From: Agarophyton chilense
Taxonomy: Eukaryota > Rhodophyta > Florideophyceae > Gracilariales > Gracilariaceae
Direction: 5' to 3'
NCBI GenBank assembly: GCA_030374765.1
Contig: JARGXX010000117.1
Coordinates: 620,001 to 684,000 of the forward strand
DNA: 64,000 nt
A program made the translations under genes and the position numbers. This document shows positions 57,409-64,000 of this stretch, one piece after another. The notes under the pieces were generated by a model. That model saw nothing but the letters and a program-made list of their open reading frames with translations. It ran no database searches and had not been told where the DNA came from. Numbering within the stretch: the first letter of the stretch is position 1; every line of letters starts with the position of its first letter.

Positions 57409-60400
57409 ATGGCATGCTCCGTATGTATTGCCTCTTGTGTCGCGACTGCCCGCCTTCGGAGCCGTCCTGTTTTCGTTTCTGCACCGCTTTCAGTGCGTCG
57501 CAATCCATGTCGTGCCCGTGTTGTTCTTCGTGCTTCCAAGTTCTGCGGTTGTAGGACACAGTTGATCCCGAAAAGCCCTGCCGGCCGTGCTGCCGTCACT
57601 TGTGATTTATCATCTCAACAAGAAACTGAGCAATTGACACCTCAACACTGGCAACCCACCCAAGCCCTCGACATCTATCCTGCTTTGTATCAAAGTTGGC
57701 GAAGTCCGAGATGGTTGCATGTTCGCCAAATGCAGTCGCTCGAGCATCAATCAACAGCAATCTCTCGTCCCCCCAAGTCGCACACGCCACTGCTTGTGCA
57801 TTTCCAGTACAAGCTGGTTTACAGGCTGACATGTGCTACAAGTTTACTCTCTATTCTCGGTATTATTTGCGTGTCGTATGTGCGAGTGAATAAATATGCT
57901 ACGCGCAAGGTCGCACAAGTCGCACAACAGGCCCTCAATCGCCAGATTGTGGTTGGCCGCGTTGCACGTTGCAACCCTCTCACTGGCATCACTTTGAAGA
58001 ATGTTCATATCCTTCCTTCCAAAGAGCGCCCCACAGCTCCTGTGGTGTCTGTTTCCTCCGTCCACATCAAGTTGTCTGGACTTGCAAACACCGTGCTCAG
58101 GAGAAAACCGTTAGCACTTGACGTGCATATCAATCGCGCTCATGTTGAGCTGTCCCAGTATGTGGTACCGGGTCCAAAAGGGTTGCCCGTCGCTCAATGG
58201 GACCCCGGGAATTATGATCATCTATTGCGCGCTAGCGAGAAAAGAAACGACCGTGATGTTCCGTCCGCGACTGCCAGCCGTCTGCTTCGATTCGTACAAC
58301 CTGGAAAGCTTTCAATCCAAAACTCGTTTGTACGCTTTGTTCCCGCGGATTTCCTAGAGTATGGACACGGAAGTGAAGTGGTTGAAGTTGCAGATGCGAG
58401 CGCTATCGCTTCTTTTCCAAGAATCATGGCATCGCAAAACCGCACCATGCCGTTCAGCTTGGACGGAGACTTGACGGCAGATGTGAAGGGCACACCAGTT
58501 GAGGGTGGAACTATCACGATGCAGTGCGTAGCCAAGGGAAAGACGTTTCTCACATTGAAACCCGAAGACGTGGCGGTAACGCTTCGAGTGAAGGGCGAAG
58601 ATGTGCGTGTCGCTAGAATAGCGTCTTTTCTGAATCTGCCGTTTCGGGCAGACCAGGGGCGCTGTGCTGCTGATGTCAGCATGGACTTTCTTTACAAGTC
58701 CTCCTCACTCGTTCCGATCATGAACGGACAAGCTTTGCTTGACGATGTTGCTCTGCGCTTCCATCCCGATCCGAAAACGCCAGAATTCCACAAGATCAAC
58801 GGAAAGCTTAGATTTGAGGGCAAGTCTCTGTTCTTTGAAGGACCGGTGGGTGAGTTGGGTTCCCTGCCTATGACAGTTGTCGGTGATATACATTTGGAAA
58901 ATGGATACAACCTGACCGCGCACGCGCACCAAGTTGATGTGAACAACATCATGGACACTTTTGAAGTGGAGAAGTTTGTGCCCGTACAGGGGCATGTAAA
59001 AGGAGAGGCTCAAATGACTGGCATTCTCGAGGAGCCAATAGTACGTGGCTGCGCTGAAAGCGTTGGGGGGCACGCTGCGTTTGACCGTCTCCCTCTTTTA
59101 AATGGGAAGCTTACCTTTGAATGGGACGCCATTGCGGGATTGTTAAACTTTGCAGACATTCGCGCAAGCGTGGTCGGGGGTGGGAGCGTTGCTGGAGAAG
59201 GGGCGCTCTTCTTTGACATGACCAAGCCTTCACCGTACGGCATTAGCAGAGACGAGCACTGTCCGCGAACACCAAAGGCCACATATTGGAACGCCGGTGT
59301 CGATTTAAGTAAGACTGCTCCTCTTGCGCCACTCCCAGAGGATCCGCTGGAGATTGATGAATACGCCCCATTTCGCCCATACGACTCGATGATGTTCAAG
59401 TTTAAGGTATCAGACGTGGATGGGGGCAGCTTGCTCAAGTGGTACGGTGGCAAGTATGGAGGCATGGCCGCAAAGTCTGTGGGACGGGTGAGCGGCGAAG
59501 GAGTGCTCGCTGGGCATGCCAAGGATGCCAACTGCCGAGTGGTATGGAAGTCCACAAGTGCCCCCCCCGAGGTGCTGCTTGTGCCGGAGGAGCCTGGACC
59601 TGTTTCTGATACTCGTACAGCGACGGCCGCTGCTCTGCACGAAGACAGTGAGGAGCAAGACGAGAAAGCCGAAAAGAATGACGGTGTGGCGCCGATGGAC
59701 GATGCGGGTCAAAAGCCTACAATACCGCGGTCAGTCTTGCTTGGAGGCGGAAACTTTCGAGGGCTTGTGTACATGAAACTGGGGGACCCTCCAGAAGCAA
59801 GAAGAGTCAAAATAAGAACAATAGTGGACGGGTTTGATGCTCGGCGCGCGGCTTGGGCAGACGATGGGTTTCAGGACATACTTTGCCACTCGCCGCTTCT
59901 GGAAACTGCGGCTGATACGTACTTTAAGGGCGTCATGTTTCAGAGAGCCATTCTGCCGCCCGGCACGACGAAGATGCCACGGACACCTCAAATGGAACTG
60001 CTCGGTGTTGACGGCGCTCTTGCAGTGCGGAAGCTAAGTTTGAATCAGGTTGTGTTCCCGGAGATAATGAGCGGGTCGTTCTCATTCAGCGTGTCAGACT
60101 TTTCTGTTTCGCTCAAAGAGAGGGACACAAGCAACGGGGGAACCCCATCTGAGAAGAAGAGTGAGAAGCCGCTCAGAAACCAGGCCGAACTGGCGATATC
60201 CGCGTCTCTGAAGGGCAACGCGTTCCTTCGCTTCCGCTTGGGTTCGTGCGAGGCGGACGCGGACTTGTCGAAGAACGAGCGCGGGGATTTGGTTGCGTTT
60301 GTGAGCAGCAAGAACCTAGAGATGCACAATTTTGTGGAAAGCGCGTGCGAGTTTCCGAGCAGTGAGGTGATACGGGGATCGGTGGACCTGAACATGAGCA

Positions 60401-62880
60401 TGAATCTGAAGCGGCGGAGAGGAAAAGGAGCAATTGCGGTTCGAAATGCGACGGTTGGCAAGCTGTCGTTTTCACGTGTGGGGGGAGAGGTGGTGTGGCG
60501 CGACCAGAATGTGTTTTTGCGCAAGGGGACGCTAAAGTTTCGGCGGTCGGAATACAAGATCAACGCTGGGTACGAAATGCCTCTAGAAAAGGGAAGCAAC
60601 TTGAAGTGGAATGTGAATGTCAAAGTTGACGGGGCTCACATCCAGGACATTGCGCAGCTGGTGGTTTGCGGAAACTCGGTGGCGCGCGATTTGCAAACGT
60701 CGGTCAACAATGAGGAGCAGGGGCGTATTGTTCAGCCGCACGGGCCAGTGTGGATGCAGAGGTTGTCGCAGTGGCACGACTCGGACGGCGATGACACGTG
60801 CGTAGAGTCGTGGACGGCTCCTACGGACGTGTCGCTGTCCGAGCACGTGGCGCGCTATCGTGAGATGATGGAAGAATTCGGAGGCGGACCTAAGCAAAAG
60901 GGGCGGAGGGGAAGTCGGGAAGCTGTGCCTACTCTGGGCGACGTGTCGGGGGAGGTGAGTGGGATGATTTGCGTCAAGTACGACTCGCAACTTGGGGAAA
61001 GCGACGCGAGCGCGTCAAGCGCGGGGGCGGCCGTTCTACAGAGCGCGCTGGACCAATTGGCGAGAACGTCATTTTCATTTCGACTGGTTGGGGCCGACTG
61101 GATGTTGGACGAGGTTGCGCTGGATGAGGTGCAGGCGTCGGGGTTTTTCGAGGAAGGAGTGCTGGACCTGGAGAGCTCAGTGTTCCAAAGGGAGGGGCAG
61201 TTTGGGGCTGGGCTGGAGTGTCGAGTGACTGGGGCTGGATCGGTGAAAGCGTCGGCTGTGGTTGACAATGCGCCAGCGGAGCTGGTGACGCGATACGCGC
61301 AAGCGGCGGTGGACGTGGAGGGCAGGTGCAGTGGGCGAGTGGAGGTGGAGGGAAACTTGAGCAACCCGCGAGCGCTCGGGCGGGTGGTTTGGACGAAGGC
61401 TTCGCTGAACGGGGAGCGGGTGCGCGGGGCGAAAACGGACGTGGCGTGCGTGAACGGGCGGTGCCTGTTGAACGTGAGCGCGAGAATCGGGGGGGGTGGG
61501 CGCAGCGGGGAGGAGCAGAGCGATGCGGAGAGCGACGCGGAGAGGGTGAAGAGCCTGCGTTGGAGCGACAGCGTGGTGACAGCGCTGCAGGACCTGGCGA
61601 AGCGCAGCGGGTCAAGGCGCGAGGCGGAGTGGGCGACAGGAGGGGGCGCGGATGGGAAGGATGATGATGAGCAAGAGGTCGGGGTGCGTGTGAGCGCGCC
61701 GGTGCGGGTGTACATGCGGCGGTACGTGGAGCGAAGGACGCCAAGCGGGTGGCGGGGGGTGGCGGAGGCGGTTGTCGGGGGCGCGTACCCCATTGACGAC
61801 GAGTGGATTGCGGCGGAGGTGCAGGTGAAGAAGCACGGGTTGCTGGTGCTGAACACGGTGGTGCCGGAGGTGGGGTGGGAGGGCGGCGAGTGTGACATTT
61901 GGCTGCGCGTGTCCGGGACGGTGGCCAAGCCGGTTGTGGAGGGTCGGGTGGGGGTGCGCAACGGGGCGCTGTGGCCGCGGGGTGTATCCGAGCGCATCGA
62001 GGGGGTGGGCGGGGAGGTGGTGTTTGCGGAGAATGGGGTGATGAGCATTAAACGGGTGAAGGGCAGGTGCGCGGGGCGGGAGGTGTATGTGAGCGGTGAC
62101 ATGTTCTTGTCGGAAAGCCAGCGGGAGCAAGTGGAGGCGGAGTTGATACGACTGCAGGAAACGCAATTGACGAAACGTAGTGGGAAGCGGCGGGGCAGGA
62201 GGTCGGGGGGGGCGGTGGCGGGCAAGATCAATTTGGCGAAAAGTTGTCTCAGCAAGGCATCACGTGGGGTGAAGGTGGAGCTGAACGAAGTACCGATTAA
62301 CGTGGAGAGGGCGGTGTGGGGGCGGGTGAGCGGGCGAGTGGAGGTGACGGGGACGTTGGCGGCACCGGTGGTGGGCGGGGCGGTGAGCGTGTCGGGTGGG
62401 GAGCTGTTGCTGAGCAGTGGGGCTTGGCGACGGAGCGCGGGGGCGGGGGCGGGGGCGACGGAGGGGGGAGCGGGGAGGCGGGGCGTGGAGATGCGCGGGC
62501 TGGCGGTGAGTGTGGGGGGGGGGATGAGCGTGGTGGAGCCGCTGGTGCTCAAGGTGGAGGTGTCGGGGACGATGGTTGTGGACGGGAGCCCGGAGGAGGG
62601 GGCGGCGCGGGCGCGGGGGGAGGTACGGCTGGGGGGGGGGACGGTGAACGTGCTGGGGTGGCGCATGCGCGTGCGGCGCGCAGAGCGCAGCTTTGTGCGG
62701 GTGAGGGGGGGGACGGCGGCGGTGCGCGTGGCGCTGGAGGACGAGCGGTATGTTGTGCGCGTGGGCGAGTGCGCGCCGCAGCAGTGGCTGCGGCACTTGA
62801 CGGTGGAGGACAAGCGGCGCGGGGAGGGGGGGCCGGGAGGGAGCGGCGGCGGCGGCGGTGGTGGCGACGAGATGGTGGTG

Positions 62881-62929
<49 letters not shown>

Positions 62930-63399
62930 TGATGACGACGATGACGATGACGGGGGCAGACGCGGAGGCGGCGCGGCGCGTGGGGCGCGCGCTTCTGCGA
63001 CGGTGGGCGCGCGCAGTGGCTCGCGACATGCTGAGCGCTCGCGGGGGCGCCGGCGCGCTGCGCTGGCGACTGTGGCCCGCGGTGGTGGAGGGGCGACGCG
63101 GCGGCGGCGACGCGACGGGGGCGGCGGCGGCGGCGCTTCACGGCGAATTGCGCGCGCGCGCGCGCGCGCTGGCGCTGGTGCTGGAAGCCGAGCGCGACGT
63201 GCGCGGCATTCGCGCGCTGCGCCTGTCGGCGCGCTCTGGCGCTGGCGCTGGCGCTGGCGCTGGCTCTGGCACCGGCACCGGCACTGACACGCGCGCGGGC
63301 GCGGGCGCGCGTGCGCCGCGCGTGCGCGCCGCCGCGCAGCTGCTGCTGGAGCGCGCGCGCGTGCGTCTGCGCGTCGTGCTGGCACTACGCGCGCGCTGA
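57409..63399 (+). CDS. TamB/Tic236-like translocation and assembly protein, plastid
   Basis: A 1996-residue single-exon protein. Residues 1-60 resemble a plastid transit peptide: Ser/Ala/Arg/Cys-rich, few acidic residues (VCIASCVATARLRSRP). One transmembrane helix at about 139-158 (LTCATSLLSILGIICVSYV). Then a very long beta-rich region (AsmA/TamB type: VGRVARCNPLTGITLKNVHI, many repeated G-x-V/L strands), ending in a TamB (DUF490) C-terminal region. TamB in bacteria and Tic236 in chloroplasts span the space between inner and outer envelope and support outer-membrane protein insertion or preprotein import and lipid movement. The DUF490 region contains inserted low-complexity segments: Gly-rich runs, a run of about 15 Asp (GAC repeat) near residue 1825 with Met/Thr repeats after it, and an Ala/Gly/Thr-rich tail. 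Composition of the last 2 kb is very GC-rich, G on the coding strand. Confidence 0.88.
62883..62927 (+). repeat. GAC trinucleotide repeat in coding sequence
   Basis: About 15 GAC units in frame, encoding poly-aspartate in the C-terminal part of the TamB-like protein. Likely length-variable between strains. Confidence 0.9.
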
Positions 63400-63707
63400 C
63401 TCTGCCGCTGCGCCGCTGCCGCGTGTGCGACACGCCGTGCCCTTCAAAAACGCCCGCGCCGCTCCCCCCCCCCCCCTCCCTTTTTCCCCCCCCCCCCTCC
63501 CTTTTTCCCCCCCCCCCCCTCTCTCTCCCCTCTCTCTCCCCTCCCCTCCCCTTTCCCCCCCTCCCCCCCTTCACCTTCATCCGTCTTGTTGTTGTTGCTG
63601 TCGTGACGACAATCTCTTCTTCCACGCACACAACCCCCCCGCCCCCCACCGTGCCCGCCGTGTCGCCCGCTCCCGCCGCGGCGCCATGCTGCGCGAAGCG
63701 CATCGCG
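63400..63707. other. C-rich intergenic region
   Basis: Between the TamB-like stop and the next start. It contains long C runs with T interruptions at 63462-63572, abruptly reversing the strand bias (G-rich coding strand to C-rich). Confidence 0.7.
63462..63572 (+). repeat. Poly-C/CT-rich tract
   Basis: Runs of C separated by CTCCC and TTTTT units, with CTCT repeats. A polypyrimidine tract in the intergenic space. Confidence 0.85.
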
Positions 63708-63914
63708 ATGTCGCGCGACGACCGCTACGACGCCCCGCCGCTGCGCGCCCCGCGCGCGCCCTTCTTGCAGTACGCCATGGACGCCCCCGACGCTTACCCT
63801 AGCGCGCCGCTGCCGTTGCCGTTGCCGTTGCCCGCGCACGACATGCTCGCCGCGCCGCCCGCGCCCACCATGGGTGTCCCCGTTCACCACCACCACCATC
63901 ACCACGCACCACCA

Positions 63915-63945
<31 letters not shown>

Positions 63946-64000
63946 CACCGCCGCCGCTGCCGGCCGCGCCCCCCCCTCCGCCGCCTCCTGGCGCTGCGGC
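63708..64000 (+). CDS. Partial Pro/His-rich protein, 5' end
   Basis: Open reading frame from ATG at 63708 to the window end without a stop (about 97 codons). It begins MSRDDRYDAPPLRAPRAP, followed by Leu-Pro repeats, a run of seven His and then a long run of Pro. No domain is visible. Low-complexity N-termini like this occur in transcription factors and RNA-binding or actin-related proteins. The frame differs from a shorter overlapping one starting at 63686, which ends within 120 bases. Other frames here are also biased by composition, so the call is modest. Confidence 0.4.

Noticed and set aside
57102-57599. 165-codon minus-strand ORF over the start of the TamB-like gene
   Set aside because: No family resemblance; overlaps the transit peptide of a well-supported gene.
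61326-63287. Long overlapping ORFs on both strands across the GC-rich end of the TamB-like gene
   Set aside because: High GC removes stop codons in all frames; products are Arg/Pro/Ala or Gly low-complexity and conflict with the TamB-like frame.

Overview
The window is nuclear DNA from a plastid-bearing eukaryote, most likely a red alga (moderate confidence). Genes are compact, mostly single-exon and spaced by a few hundred bases. They include classic eukaryotic genes (Nup62-type nucleoporin, alpha-SNAP, topoisomerase III, p24 cargo receptor, AGC kinases, KEOPS subunit). They also include plastid- or quinone-related genes (a TamB/Tic236-like protein, a MenF-MenD fusion, MenB, a thioredoxin-like [2Fe-2S] protein, organellar IF-3). 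A glaucophyte or another algal lineage is not excluded.

Layout. Positions 1 to about 17.8 kb are two nested Ty3/gypsy (chromovirus-type) LTR retroelements. The inner one (3998-16026, minus strand) has 922-bp LTRs differing at about 17 positions and a 5-bp target duplication, AGCGT. It sits inside an antisense ORF of an older element whose left end lies outside the window. Both elements carry a related antisense ORF, tail-to-tail with pol. An AT-rich gene-free island follows (about 17.83-18.75 kb). From 19.5 to 28 kb come a DUF2009-type protein, a three-exon Cgi121/TPRKB gene, a plastid-type NAD(P)-binding protein, a [2Fe-2S] protein, an unrecognised 391-residue protein and a CxxCYCYVCD protein. 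From 30.6 to 39.3 kb are a tandem pair of PH-AGC kinases, a nucleoporin and alpha-SNAP. From 39.9 to 47.1 kb are topoisomerase III alpha, a membrane-anchored subtilase and a methyltransferase.

From 47.5 to 53.2 kb a MenF-MenD fusion and MenB are divergently arranged. Together they cover chorismate to SEPHCHC (MenF, MenD) and the later naphthoyl-CoA ring closure (MenB) of phylloquinone/menaquinone synthesis. MenB ends in a candidate peroxisomal ARL tripeptide. Next is an unusual coiled-coil protein ending in an orphan ANL-ligase C-terminal domain, then organellar IF-3, a p24 protein and a very large TamB/Tic236-like gene. Composition becomes extremely GC-rich with strong strand asymmetry from about 60.5 kb to the window end, where another gene begins.

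Most neighbouring genes are divergent or convergent pairs. No tRNA, rRNA, CRISPR or clear ncRNA was seen. All family names are by sequence recognition from memory, without database searches.
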